Source of the DNA: Niabella sp.
GTDB taxonomy: Bacteria > Bacteroidota > Bacteroidia > Chitinophagales > Chitinophagaceae
Reading direction: 5' to 3'
DNA: 64,000 nucleotides
NCBI GenBank assembly: GCA_027493055.1
Contig: JAPUDO010000053.1
Location: 1 to 64,000, forward strand
Shown: positions 37,980 through 47,086 of the stretch, one piece after another
Numbering within the stretch: the stretch's first letter is position 1
Layout of the letters: the number at the start of each line of letters is the position of its first letter
Program-made: the position numbers and the translations under genes
Notes under the pieces: generated by a model
What the model saw: the letters and a program-made list of their open reading frames with translations, nothing else
Database searches by the model: none
Told to the model about the DNA's origin: nothing

Positions 37980-39635
37980 ATGAGCAGACGTTTTTGGAGA
38001 AGGTTTTTGAGGGTGATAGGAGTAATTATATTGCTCTTTGGCATTTTATTTTTATACCTGCTATGGGTTTCAAAAATTAATCCGCCGGTGGTGAAAGACC
38101 TGTCTGCACTGGATCTGCAGCGGCAGCAGGCTGATACCGGCTTGTACACTATCAAGAATAGCTGGTTTAGAAAAAGCAATTCAGGTTTATATGAAATGTA
38201 CGTGGAAGGCGCTCCTTTTGAGCGTGGTGTGATAAACGGCAAGCTGAGCGAGGAACTGGTAAAAAAGCAGGAAGACTATTTTAGTGCGCAGATCAGTAAA
38301 ATGATCCCGTCTGAATTTTACCTGCATTTTTTAAAATATTTTATCGGCTGGTTCAACCGCCATCTGCCGGAACATGTAATAGATGAGTACAAGCAGGAAA
38401 TATACGGTGTATCACAATCGGCATCGGAAGGGTACAAATATATCGGCACAAAATATTCACGCATATTAAATTATCATTCCGCTCATGATATTGGCCACGC
38501 CCTGCAAAACATGATGCTGGTGGGCTGTACCTCTTTTGGTACCTGGGGCAGCGCTTCGCAGGACAGTACAATGATCATAGGGCGGAATTTTGATTTTTGG
38601 GTGGGAGATGATTTTGCGAAAAATAAGATCGTTGAGTTTGTAAAGCCGTCTGCGGGCTATAAATTCATGAGCATCACCTGGGGCGGTTTTATTGGAGTGG
38701 TTTCCGGCATGAATGAAAAGGGCCTGACGGTTACTATTAACGCGGCAAAAAGCAGTATCCCTTCAGGATCAGCTACCCCGGTAAGCCTGGTAGCCAGGGA
38801 AATTGTACAGTATGCTAAAAATATTGAAGAGGCCATCACTATTGCCAAAAGACGAAAGATGTTTATAAGTGAATCCTTTTTAGTGGGTTCAGCAACAGAT
38901 AATAAAGCGGTGATCATTGAAAAAACACCGGATTCATTAGCTGTATATGACCCCAACAAAAATGAAATCCTTTGCACCAATCATTTTCAAAGCAATGGTT
39001 TCTGGAACAGCAAACCCAATATAGAGCAACGCGAAAACAGCGCCTCTGTTTACCGCTATCAAAGGCTTGCACAACTTTTGCAGCAAAATGGAAAGAATAC
39101 TGTTCAAAAAACCATCAGCATTTTACGGGATTATAAAGGACTGGATAATACAGATATCGGCCTAGGCAATGAAAAAGCGGTGAATCAGTTCATCGCTCAC
39201 CATGCGGTTGTTTTTGAACCGCAAAAGCTGCGGGTATGGGTATCTGCATCGCCCTGGCAAATGGGACAGTTTGTATGCTATGATCTCAACAAGATATTTG
39301 CATTACAAGGAATGAAACAGAACCATGAAGTATATGAAGCTGATCTGAATGTTGCAGCGGACAGCTTTATTTATACGCCTCAATTCAAACGGTTTGAATC
39401 TTTCAGAAAGAACAAACAATTGGCAATAGACGGAGGGAATATAGTGCCGGACAGTATTGTAGCCCAAAACCCAGGCTATTACAACAGCTATGTAGTTGCG
39501 GGTGATTACTGGTTCAGGAAGAAAGAATATCAAAAGGCATTGCCTTATTACCGTCAGGCTCTCAGGTTTGAAATAGCTACCGAAGGAGAGCGGGCGCATA
39601 TCCTGGAGCAAATAAAAAAATGCGAAAAGAAATAG
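37980..39635 (+). CDS. C45-family (acyl-CoA:6-aminopenicillanate acyltransferase-like) Ntn hydrolase
   Basis: 551 residues from ATG 37980 (MSRRFWRRFLRVIGV); the open frame goes back to 37890 but lacks family similarity. N-terminal membrane anchor at 11-31 (VIGVIILLFGILFLYLLWV). The hydrolase domain has EGAPFERGVINGKL and the probable nucleophile Cys183 in LVGCTSFGTWG, with IIGRNFDFWVG following. Near the C-terminus a TPR-like unit (WFRKKEYQKALPYYRQAL). This family makes or breaks amide/ester acyl links; homologues lie in flexirubin clusters, where ester formation is a plausible job. Confidence 0.85.
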   Translation: MSRRFWRRFLRVIGVIILLFGILFLYLLWVSKINPPVVKDLSALDLQRQQADTGLYTIKNSWFRKSNSGLYEMYVEGAPFERGVINGKLSEELVKKQEDYFSAQISKMIPSEFYLHFLKYFIGWFNRHLPEHVIDEYKQEIYGVSQSASEGYKYIGTKYSRILNYHSAHDIGHALQNMMLVGCTSFGTWGSASQDSTMIIGRNFDFWVGDDFAKNKIVEFVKPSAGYKFMSITWGGFIGVVSGMNEKGLTVTINAAKSSIPSGSATPVSLVAREIVQYAKNIEEAITIAKRRKMFISESFLVGSATDNKAVIIEKTPDSLAVYDPNKNEILCTNHFQSNGFWNSKPNIEQRENSASVYRYQRLAQLLQQNGKNTVQKTISILRDYKGLDNTDIGLGNEKAVNQFIAHHAVVFEPQKLRVWVSASPWQMGQFVCYDLNKIFALQGMKQNHEVYEADLNVAADSFIYTPQFKRFESFRKNKQLAIDGGNIVPDSIVAQNPGYYNSYVVAGDYWFRKKEYQKALPYYRQALRFEIATEGERAHILEQIKKCEKK

Positions 39636-39734
39636 GGTATTGGCGAGTCGTATGCCATTGCACCACAGTCGAAGCGTGTTCCAATAGCTATTGGAACAAG
39701 ATAGCTGATAGCAGCACTGCTGCCGGGAAAAAAA

Positions 39735-40439
39735 TTATTCGCTGTATTTATACCCCACTCCTCTTACAGAGTGGAAAAATTTAGGATTGCGGCTGTCTTT
39801 TTCAAAGTATTTCCTGAAATTGAGAATAAAGTTATCTATAGTCCTTGTGGTAGGGTACACATTATAGCCCCATACGTATTGCAGTATTTTTTCGCGGGGG
39901 ACCACTTCATTTTTATTTTCGATAAGCAGCTTTAGCAGCATTGCTTCTTTTTTGCTCAACTGCACTTTTCCGGCGTATTTGGTATTGGCCTCCTGCGCTT
40001 TAAAATCTATCACATTCCCGCCAAAAGAATAAGAATTGCCCAAAGTGCTTTTGTCCTGGAGTCTGAGGTTCTTTTCGATAAGCTTGTGAACACGGATCAA
40101 CAGCTCTTCCAGGTTAAAGGGCTTGGTCAGGTAATCATCGGCGCCTTTCTTAAGTCCAAGCACCTTATCTGCGCTGGTGTTTTTTGCGCTAAGCATTAAA
40201 ATAGGCACTTCGTTATTGCTGATGCGGATGGTTTCAGCAACAGCAATGCCATCTACTTCGGGCAGCATTACATCCAGGATAATAAGATCGAAATATTCGT
40301 TCTTTACAGCTTTGATTGCTTCGTTACCATCGTAGGCGGAGGTAATTTGGTAGCCTTCCAGTTCAAGGTTCAATTTTAGCGCCTCATGAAGATTTTCTTC
40401 ATCTTCTACCAATAAAATATTTGCGGGTCGTTCTTCCAT
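39735..40439 (-). CDS. OmpR-family response regulator
   Basis: 234 residues: receiver domain with phospho-acceptor Asp56 (LIILDVMLPEVDG), acidic pair VEDEE at 11-15 and KPF near 108; then a winged-helix DNA-binding domain from about 135 (SKKEAMLLKLLIENKNEVVPREKIL, RTIDNFILNFRKYFEKD). The gene follows the histidine kinase by 31 bases in the order gldH-kinase-regulator, so these form a cognate pair. Targets unknown. Confidence 0.95.
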   Translation of the reverse strand: MEERPANILLVEDEENLHEALKLNLELEGYQITSAYDGNEAIKAVKNEYFDLIILDVMLPEVDGIAVAETIRISNNEVPILMLSAKNTSADKVLGLKKGADDYLTKPFNLEELLIRVHKLIEKNLRLQDKSTLGNSYSFGGNVIDFKAQEANTKYAGKVQLSKKEAMLLKLLIENKNEVVPREKILQYVWGYNVYPTTRTIDNFILNFRKYFEKDSRNPKFFHSVRGVGYKYSE

Positions 40440-40470
40440 TCCAGTACAGGGTTCTTCTTTTTAGATAATG

Positions 40471-41469
40471 TCAGATGTAAAACCTGACGGCAAAAATACT
40501 TCCCTTTGGATTGTTATTTGTCATTGAAATGTCTGCATTATGATCTTTTGCAATCTTACGGCAAAGATATAACCCCAGCCCGGTTCCTTTCTTTTTACGC
40601 GTGGCTTCGTTTCCTACCCTGTAAAACTTGGAATATATCTTCTTTCTTTCTTCTTCGGGTATGCCTGGGCCTTCGTCCAGCACCTGCATAGTAGCTTCTT
40701 CTTCATTTTTTCTCTTTAAAGTTACCATTACGGCATCCCCTTTTTCCGAATACTTAAGGGCATTTTCCAGCAGGTTATTGATCAGGATCTCTAACAGCAG
40801 CGAATCCCCTTCAATATCTATGCCCGGCTCAATATCACTGGTGATAGTCCTTTCAGAGAAGCGTTGTGAAAAATCGGAAACGCGGTCCTTTAATAAATTT
40901 GAAAAATCAAGCTCTTCTTTATTGATCTTATACCATTTTGCTTCCAGCTGCGATGACAGGAGGATATTATTGGTTAGAAAGTCGAGCCTTTTGGTTTCTT
41001 CAAGCGATGTCTGGATAAGCTTTTTTTGTCTTTGCTCGTCAAGATGCTGGTGCTTTAGTAATGTTTCAAGATTTAGTTTGGAAATAGCAATTGGCGTCTT
41101 GAGCTCATGTGTAACGGCCATCATAAAATTTTGCTGCTGCTCCTGAACCAATTTTTGCTGCTTCATAGAACGGTGTACCAGCATTGCCCCTAAAATGATC
41201 AGTCCTAAAAAAACAACCCCTTCGCCTCCATACTTTATCGTATTGCTGTGGTAATCTTCCTTTATCTTCTTTAACTCTGCCTGGTATGCTACGGGGTTCT
41301 TTTCCTGGTTAATGGTAGTGTTAAGATGATTTAACTGGTAGCTATACATTTCCTTGCTCTGCTTTTCCAGCGAAATAAACCACCACACAAGCGCTGCAAT
41401 GATATAAATAAGCAGCAACCAAAACTTTACAGTGGTCTTTTTTAAGCGGGCTTTAAGTTTTTGTTCCAT
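40471..41469 (-). CDS. Sensor histidine kinase
   Basis: 332 residues with two membrane segments (about 15-33 and 84-98) enclosing a short periplasmic loop of about 50 residues, followed directly by the dimerisation domain with His121 (MAVTHELKTPIAIS) and an ATPase domain with N box (NNLLENALKYSEKG), G1 (DEGPGIP) and G2 (KGTGLGLYLC). There is no HAMP or PAS domain. It lies 12 bases after gldH and 31 before the regulator. Confidence 0.94.
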   Translation of the reverse strand: MEQKLKARLKKTTVKFWLLLIYIIAALVWWFISLEKQSKEMYSYQLNHLNTTINQEKNPVAYQAELKKIKEDYHSNTIKYGGEGVVFLGLIILGAMLVHRSMKQQKLVQEQQQNFMMAVTHELKTPIAISKLNLETLLKHQHLDEQRQKKLIQTSLEETKRLDFLTNNILLSSQLEAKWYKINKEELDFSNLLKDRVSDFSQRFSERTITSDIEPGIDIEGDSLLLEILINNLLENALKYSEKGDAVMVTLKRKNEEEATMQVLDEGPGIPEEERKKIYSKFYRVGNEATRKKKGTGLGLYLCRKIAKDHNADISMTNNNPKGSIFAVRFYI

Positions 41470-41481
41470 GCTTGACAGGTA

Positions 41482-41934
41482 TTATTGATTCAGGGCAATG
41501 CCAACATTCAAAATGTGGCTGAGGGAAGCTTCTTTCATTGCCTGCTGCAACACAAAACGGTACTCGCCGGGGGATAGTATTACGGGGGGGGCAATTTTTA
41601 TCCTGCTGTAATATATGTCATCCATTGGCTGACCGTTCCAGTTGCCGGCGCTATCAGTGAGAGGGGCAATGATACGCATTGAGCTGATTGTTTTTTTAGT
41701 ACTATCCTGTATTAACAATCTCACCAGCAATTTATTATATAGAAATTGCCCGGTATGCCTCACAACAAAATATAACTGGTGCTCAGTACTATCAGTTACC
41801 TTGAAGCGTATCACTGCATTCTGGTTTTTTTTCCATGTATGCTCCGGCAGGTCAACCTGCTTTTCATACACATTAACCTGTTTACAGGAAACCACGGTAT
41901 AACCAATTAAAATAAATAGTAAAAAATAACGCAC
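41482..41934 (-). CDS. gldH: Gliding motility lipoprotein GldH
   Basis: 150-residue lipoprotein; lipobox VVSC with Cys17. Matches GldH in length and features: NVYEKQVDLPEHTWKKNQ near the start, YFVVRHTGQFLYNKLLVRL in the middle, and YYSRIKIAPPVILSPGEYRF. GldH is one of the outer-membrane lipoproteins needed for Bacteroidota gliding and the associated type IX secretion machinery. Here it is the first gene of an operon with a two-component system. Confidence 0.9.
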   Translation of the reverse strand: MRYFLLFILIGYTVVSCKQVNVYEKQVDLPEHTWKKNQNAVIRFKVTDSTEHQLYFVVRHTGQFLYNKLLVRLLIQDSTKKTISSMRIIAPLTDSAGNWNGQPMDDIYYSRIKIAPPVILSPGEYRFVLQQAMKEASLSHILNVGIALNQ

Positions 41935-41977
41935 ACCTACATTTTTGCTGCAAAAGTAAGTGAAGTTGCAGTGAGTT

Positions 41978-42853
41978 TTACAGTACGTTCAATACCTGCT
42001 CTTTTGCTTTTTCCAGCTCATCTTTCATCATTACTACAATTTTTTGTATAGCGGCATCATAGGCTTTGGAGCCGGTAGTGTTTATTTCACGGCCTACTTC
42101 CTGGAGGATAAAGGAAAGCTTTTTCCCTTTGGAATTACCTTTTTCGTTCAGCACTTCTATGAAGTAATTACAATGATTGTCCAGCCTCACCATTTCTTCA
42201 GTTATATCCATCTTCTCTATATAATAGATCAGCTCCTGCTCCAGCCTGTTTACATCATAATTATCCTTTCCCACTTTTTCTTCCAGCAACTTTTCCAGGC
42301 CATCCCGCATCATTTCCTGTCTTTGTACATCAAGCGGCTCTATTTCTTTTTGCAGGCCAACAATATTACCAATCCGTTTTTGCAGCTCTTCTTTCAATAT
42401 CTTTCCCTCATCCTCCCTGTGCTTGTTCAAATCACTAATGGCTTCACCTATCAGTACCTTCAATTGTTCCCAGTCATCATCTGTAAGCGTTTCGCTGCTG
42501 GGAGTTATTACCTCGGGAAGTTTAATCAGCGCATTTAAAATATTTGAAGTGTCAATACCCAGCTCTTCAGACATCTCTGAAAGAGAATGATAATAAGCTT
42601 TAGCAAGGTCGGTATTAATTACAACAGGCTTTGCATCTCCTGTATCTTTCAGGCTGATAGTACAATCAACACTGCCCCGGCCCAAACCCTCTGCCAGCAC
42701 TTTCCTTATGTCAAACTCAAAAGGCTTTATAACAGCCGGTAATCTTAACGACAGATCGAACTGTTTACCGTTCAAAGATTTTATATCAATTAAAAAAGTT
42801 TTTTGGCCAATCATCTTCTCAGCTCTGCCAAAGCCTGTCATTGATTTGAGCAT
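41978..42853 (-). CDS. yicC: YicC-family endoribonuclease
   Basis: 291 residues, the usual length. N-terminal signature MLKSMTGFGRAEK and DIKSLNGKQFDLSLRLP; C-terminal DUF1732 region GREINTTGSKAYDAAIQKIVV. E. coli YicC is an endoribonuclease involved in sRNA turnover; homologues are widespread. A small hairpin-terminated RNA candidate lies about 97 bases upstream on the same strand. Confidence 0.93.
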   Translation of the reverse strand: MLKSMTGFGRAEKMIGQKTFLIDIKSLNGKQFDLSLRLPAVIKPFEFDIRKVLAEGLGRGSVDCTISLKDTGDAKPVVINTDLAKAYYHSLSEMSEELGIDTSNILNALIKLPEVITPSSETLTDDDWEQLKVLIGEAISDLNKHREDEGKILKEELQKRIGNIVGLQKEIEPLDVQRQEMMRDGLEKLLEEKVGKDNYDVNRLEQELIYYIEKMDITEEMVRLDNHCNYFIEVLNEKGNSKGKKLSFILQEVGREINTTGSKAYDAAIQKIVVMMKDELEKAKEQVLNVL

Positions 42854-42949
42854 ATCTGTGTTTTATGTAAAGATAATGTTTGCGGACTGGTGTTGAATAA
42901 TATTTTATATACCCTGCTTTAAAGCCTTGAAAAGGGAAGCGGATAGAAA

Positions 42950-42977
42950 CAAAAAATCCCTTCAAATGAGAAGGGAT
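42950..42977 (-). terminator. Intrinsic terminator upstream of yicC
   Basis: On the minus strand ATCCCTTC (42977-42970), loop TCATTT, GAAGGGAT (42963-42956) and then TTTTTT. It points towards yicC, 97 bases before its start, with no gene upstream that it could serve, so it ends a leader or a small RNA. Confidence 0.75.
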
Positions 42978-43046
42978 ATTTTATATAGATGGGTTAGTAA
43001 GTACAGGAATTTTATTTCCTGACACAATATTAAATATTATTTTAAC
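42950..43046 (-). ncRNA. Candidate small RNA or yicC leader/attenuator
   Basis: Within the 562-base gap 42854-43415 between divergent yicC and the LpxD-like gene, a candidate minus-strand promoter TTTG (43083-43080), 20-base spacer, TAATTTTT (43059-43052) precedes a stretch of about 97 bases holding a hairpin (caggaa/ttcctg, 43021-43004) and ending at the intrinsic terminator 42977-42950. The remainder of the gap is AT-rich without recognisable genes. No known RNA family was identified. Confidence 0.35.
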
Positions 43047-43415
43047 GATATAAAAATTATTTGCAAAAAATTTTATTAACAAATAACAAAACCGTCTGTG
43101 GATATCCGCACCAGTTGGTATAAAATTGCATCATCCTGTATGATGAAGAATGAGCGTTCTATTCATAACATAAAAAAAATAATCCTGCCAAATACCTGTC
43201 GATAAAGGGTTTCAGCAATTACTCTTATAGAAGTATAAATGAGAAGCATATTTTTTACTTCATGATCAGTGGTTAATACTTACAGGATATTATATCATAA
43301 ATTATTTATAGCACAGCTATGAACACGTAATCAGAATAAAAGCGTTTTATAACTTTCTCATGTAATTTTTTTTGTTATGATAACAGACAGGAAGAACTTC
43401 GCATAAAATGTTTTT

Positions 43416-44363
43416 ATGAAGTTTGATCAACCCGTTCCGCTTGCAGATATAGCAACCCTTATCAATGCGCAACTTTTAGGCAACAAGGATGCACAGGCTA
43501 CAGGTATTAATGAGATACATGTAGTGGAAGAGGGTGATCTTGTATTTGTAGATCACCCAAAATATTATGACAAGTGCATTCATTCTGCTGCCAGCTTTAT
43601 TATCATTAATAAAGAAACAACGTTTCCCGAAGGCAAAGCATTGCTTATAGTAGAAGAGCCTTTTGAAGCTTATCTGAAAATAGTAGAACAGTACCGCCCC
43701 TTTAATCCCTCAATGGAGCTTGTTTCAAAATCTGCTGTTGTTGGAGAAGGATCGGTTGTTATGCCCAATGCGTATTTAGGCAATCATGTGGTGGTTGGTA
43801 AAAACTGTACCATTTTTCCTAATGTAACCATCCTTGACCATTGTATTATTGGAGATAATGTAACCATAGAAAGCGGCACAGTAATTGGCAGTGATGCTTT
43901 TTACTATAATAAGAAAACGAATCGTGATGTACATTATAAAAAAATGAGCAGCTGTGGCCGGGTGGTTATAAAAGACTTTGTATCAATTGGCGCTGGCTGC
44001 ACCATAGATCGTGGGGTTAGCGGTGATACCGTTATTGGAGAAGGCACAAAGATGGACAACCAGGTACATATAGGCCATGATACAGTTATTGGCAAGAACT
44101 GTCTTTTTGCAGCACAGGTAGGCATAGCCGGCGCCGCAGTTATTGAAGACGAGGTCATACTTTGGGGTCAGGTTGGCATCAGTAAAACACTTACTATTGG
44201 TAAAGGCGCTGTGATAAATGCGCAGAGTGGGGTACCTTCTTCTTTAGAAGGCAATAAAGCTTATTTTGGTTCACCGGTGCGTGAAGCAAGAGAAAAAATG
44301 AAAGAAATGACCTGGGTAAAACGTATTCCCGAAATTTGGGAGAAAGTAAAAAACATTAAATAG
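43416..44363 (+). CDS. LpxD-like UDP-3-O-acylglucosamine N-acyltransferase
   Basis: 315 residues: a short N-terminal nucleotide-binding-like domain (VPLADIATLINAQLLGNKDA, DLVFVDHPKYYDK) followed by a left-handed beta-helix of hexapeptide repeats from about 100 to 285 (NCTIFPNVTILDHCIIGDN) with the probable catalytic His in MDNQVHIGHD. True LpxD transfers a 3-hydroxyacyl chain in lipid A synthesis. The protein is shorter than typical Bacteroidota LpxD and may be the second, sugar N-acyltransferase-like paralogue common in this phylum. Confidence 0.85.
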   Translation: MKFDQPVPLADIATLINAQLLGNKDAQATGINEIHVVEEGDLVFVDHPKYYDKCIHSAASFIIINKETTFPEGKALLIVEEPFEAYLKIVEQYRPFNPSMELVSKSAVVGEGSVVMPNAYLGNHVVVGKNCTIFPNVTILDHCIIGDNVTIESGTVIGSDAFYYNKKTNRDVHYKKMSSCGRVVIKDFVSIGAGCTIDRGVSGDTVIGEGTKMDNQVHIGHDTVIGKNCLFAAQVGIAGAAVIEDEVILWGQVGISKTLTIGKGAVINAQSGVPSSLEGNKAYFGSPVREAREKMKEMTWVKRIPEIWEKVKNIK

Positions 44364-44369
44364 CACTTT

Positions 44370-45269
44370 ATGAAATTCGGACAGGTTCCAAATCCTGAAG
44401 GGGTTGATTTCACTTTACCCAAAGACGCGGCAGTTACCGGCGAAATGCTAAGCAAAGTAAAAGGTAAAACTTTTGAAGCTTATGTAGGCTGTGCCAAGTG
44501 GAATAAAACAGACCTTAAAGGTTTTTACCCCAAAGGCACAAAGGACGAGCTGGCCTATTACTCAACACAGTTTAACTCCATTGAGCTGAATGCTACATTT
44601 TACAATATGCCCTCTGTAGAGCAGGTAATAAAATGGACAGAGAAAACCCCAAAAGGATTTAGATTTTTCCCAAAAATAACTAATTCCATAAGCCATTACA
44701 AGAGGCTGCTGGATGTAAAGGATATAGCCGAAACCTATTGTAATGCTGTAGCCAACTTTGAAGAAAAATTAGGAATGATCTTTCTTCAATTACACGATAA
44801 TTTCTCACCGAAAGAGTATGAAAAGCTGGAACAGTTCATTAAAGAATTCCCTGTTGGGATGCCGCTTGCAGTTGAAGTTCGTAATGCAGCCTGGTTTGAA
44901 GATACTGTAATATGGAAGCGCTTCTGCACGCTCCTGGAACAGCATAAGGTGGCCAATATCATTGTAGATACAGCAGGAAGAAGAGATATGATGCACATGA
45001 GGCTGACCTCTCCCGTGGCATTTATCCGTTATGTAGGTTGTAACAACGATGCTATAGATAAGGCAAGACTGAACGACTGGCTAAAGCGGATCAAAAAATG
45101 GCATAAAGAAGGTTTAAAAAAGCTCTACTTTTTTGTGCATCAGAATGTAGAGCTTTCTTCACCTTTACTGTCTGCTTACTTTATAGAAAAGCTGAATAAA
45201 GATTTAAAGTTGCAGCTGCATGTACCTCAAATGCCGGACAATGACAAAGGGCAGGGGAAATTGTTTTAA
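44370..45269 (+). CDS. DUF72 domain-containing protein
   Basis: 299 residues, six bases after the LpxD-like stop. A TIM-barrel-like DUF72 domain: YVGCAKWNKTDLKGFYPKGT, YYSTQFNSIELNATFYNMPS, WTEKTPKGFRFFPKIT, and late VAFIRYVGC. The family's activity is unknown. Probably co-transcribed with the acyltransferase. Confidence 0.92.
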   Translation: MKFGQVPNPEGVDFTLPKDAAVTGEMLSKVKGKTFEAYVGCAKWNKTDLKGFYPKGTKDELAYYSTQFNSIELNATFYNMPSVEQVIKWTEKTPKGFRFFPKITNSISHYKRLLDVKDIAETYCNAVANFEEKLGMIFLQLHDNFSPKEYEKLEQFIKEFPVGMPLAVEVRNAAWFEDTVIWKRFCTLLEQHKVANIIVDTAGRRDMMHMRLTSPVAFIRYVGCNNDAIDKARLNDWLKRIKKWHKEGLKKLYFFVHQNVELSSPLLSAYFIEKLNKDLKLQLHVPQMPDNDKGQGKLF

Positions 45270-45343
45270 TCTTCTGACGTGCCTATAGATCGCTCCTCCC
45301 AACAAGAACCACTCACCAGAATTAACAAAATAAAAATATATGA

Positions 45344-46078
45344 ATGAAAATAATATTATATATACTACTGCTGATACTCCCGGGTCAGATAGTAATATGT
45401 CAAAATTCTGAAGTCAACTACCGGCCTGTCATAAAGCTCAATATAAAATCTTTGGCAGATGTACTGACTTTCCCAACACTGCAATTAGGTATTGAAGAAT
45501 CTCTTTCAAAACAATTTTCAATTTATACAGAGGGCGGCTATCAGCTTTATCAAACTGAATTTCATGGTGGGGATACAAGCTTCATAACCAACAAAGGTTA
45601 TAAGTTAAGTGCAGAAATCAGGTACTATTTTCTGAAAAGAATGAAGGCTAATCTTGCCGCTCCTTATTTTGCATTTAATTTTTTTCATAGGTATAATCAG
45701 TATAATGAAACACTTGATTACTATTTTAAAGACGATCTGCGTAGTTATGAAAATCTACTGACAGACAATTTTTCTGTAAAAAAATCTGTAACAGGGTTCA
45801 ATTTCATTTTTGGCTATCAGTTTAATTTCAGATCTAAAAAACCGGAATATGAAATTGTAAAAAAATCTCCCAGGACTTTTATGGATATTTATGTGGGTGT
45901 AGGTTCCGGCAACAGAATTACAAAAAACGAACACAGGGATTTTGACTCAACCTTTCATGAACGAAATACGCCTAATGATATTACAGTAAGAGGATCACTT
46001 TTGGAGAGCGGGCTAAGAGAAAATAATGGTACAATGACTAATGTTGTTTTAGGCCTTCGGCTTGGGTATAGATTATAA
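45344..46078 (+). CDS. Exported outer-membrane barrel-like protein
   Basis: 244 residues with signal peptide MKIILYILLLILPGQIVICQ. The mature protein is rich in alternating beta strands (FSIYTEGGYQLYQTEF, LSAEIRYYFLKRM, APYFAFNFFHRYNQYN, GFNFIFGYQFNFRSK, FMDIYVGVGSGNRI) and ends VVLGLRLGYRL, consistent with a small outer-membrane barrel. Resembles DUF3575-type proteins in style, not certain. Next to the REP-like repeat island. Confidence 0.75.
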   Translation: MKIILYILLLILPGQIVICQNSEVNYRPVIKLNIKSLADVLTFPTLQLGIEESLSKQFSIYTEGGYQLYQTEFHGGDTSFITNKGYKLSAEIRYYFLKRMKANLAAPYFAFNFFHRYNQYNETLDYYFKDDLRSYENLLTDNFSVKKSVTGFNFIFGYQFNFRSKKPEYEIVKKSPRTFMDIYVGVGSGNRITKNEHRDFDSTFHERNTPNDITVRGSLLESGLRENNGTMTNVVLGLRLGYRL

Positions 46079-46080
46079 CA

Positions 46081-46310
46081 GGGTAGACGCGGCAAATAAG
46101 GTATCGTTTGTCTTTTCTATAAACGGTTAATGCCTATGGCATTATATACAAGAACCCGAGCCTGGTAAAGCGATATTACATCTTATTTAAGAAGCAACAA
46201 TATCATATTATTTAAATACGAACCTCTTAATAAGAACATTCTGTTGTTTGTCCCATAGGGACAAAATGTTTGAAGCTGTTAAAATAAACCAGGGTCCCGT
46301 GCGCAACAAT
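46081..46310. repeat. REP-like repeat, copy A
   Basis: Most degenerate of three copies. Starts gggtagacgcggcaaata, contains the palindrome tgtcccatagggaca (46249-46263), the following tgtttgaagc and ends gcgcaacaat. The 5' hairpin is partly lost (gacgcggc instead of gccgctacgcggc). Confidence 0.85.
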
Positions 46311-46330
46311 GCTAACATATTACCCAAATA

Positions 46331-46570
46331 GGGTAGCCGCTACGCGGCAAATAACATGTTCTTTCCTTTCTATAAACGTTTCATGCCTACGGCATGGTGT
46401 AGCGGAATTAACAATACATAAGGCAACTTCGGAAAAGCAGCATTGTAATCTATTTACAATGCGACAAACCTATTATTATTGTAAATACCCCCGTTATTGT
46501 CCCATAGGGACAAAAAGTTTGAAGCCATTGAAACAAACCAGGTTGCTGCGCGCCGTAGGTGCGCAACAAT
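46331..46570. repeat. REP-like repeat, copy B
   Basis: Complete copy of about 240 bases, ending 47 bases before the transposase ATG. Begins with GTAG plus hairpin ccgc-tac-gcgg, followed by palindromes atgcctacggcat (46383-46395), tgtcccatagggaca (46498-46512) and the terminal gcgcgccgtaggtgcgc, then aacaat. The GTAG tetranucleotide at the foot of a hairpin is the recognised mark of REP sequences mobilised by Y1 transposases. Confidence 0.9.
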
Positions 46571-46617
46571 AGAGGTATTATATTACAAATCGATATCTTT
46601 ATTTTAGAAAAACCTAT

Positions 46618-47085
46618 ATGTCAAACACCTATACACAATTACATATCCATTTTGTTTTTGCCGTAAAATACCGGCAGGCGCTGATACAACCAGAATGGGA
46701 AGAAAGATTACATAAGTATATAACAGGCATTGTTCAGAATAATGGTCATAAAATGCTCGCTATCAATTCTGCCGGGGACCACATACATATATTCATCGGA
46801 TTAAACCCTAAACAATCTATTTCTGACCTGATGCGCCTGGTAAAAGGGGATAGTAGTGAATTTATTAATATTAATAAACTCACAAAGCGAAAGTTTTATT
46901 GGCAACAGGGGTATGGTGCTTTTAGCAACAGCCATTCGCAAATAGATGCAGTTGTAAAATATATTCAGAAACAAAAGGAGCATCATACCCGTAAAACATT
47001 CAAAAATGAATACCTGAAAATGTTGAACGATCATGAAGTTGCTTATGACACGAGATATGTATTTGTTGATCCTGAAGATGATTAG
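46618..47085 (+). mobile_element. tnpA: IS200/IS605-type Y1 (TnpA/RAYT-like) transposase
   Basis: 155-residue HUH single-strand transposase. Metal-binding HUH is His55-Ile-His57 in GDHIHIFIGL, and the nucleophile is Tyr115 in VVKYIQKQKEHH. WQQGYGAFSNSHSQID and TFKNEYLKML are the usual landmarks. Such enzymes cut and rejoin single-stranded DNA at hairpins. It begins at ATG 46618 and is placed between repeat copies B and C; copy C begins one base after its stop. The gene is intact, so it may still be active or domesticated for the repeats. Confidence 0.92.
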
Positions 47086-47086
47086 G

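Noticed and set aside
40628..41146. 172-codon serine-rich frame opposite the histidine kinase
   Set aside because: Serine-rich translation is the usual shadow of a glutamate/leucine-rich coding strand; sense frame has H, N and G boxes.
42044..42538. 164-codon frame opposite yicC
   Set aside because: Phenylalanine-rich antisense shadow of a well supported gene.
46309..46572. 87-codon open frame on the plus strand inside repeat copy B
   Set aside because: Entirely within the REP-like unit; cysteine- and threonine-rich translation without family features.
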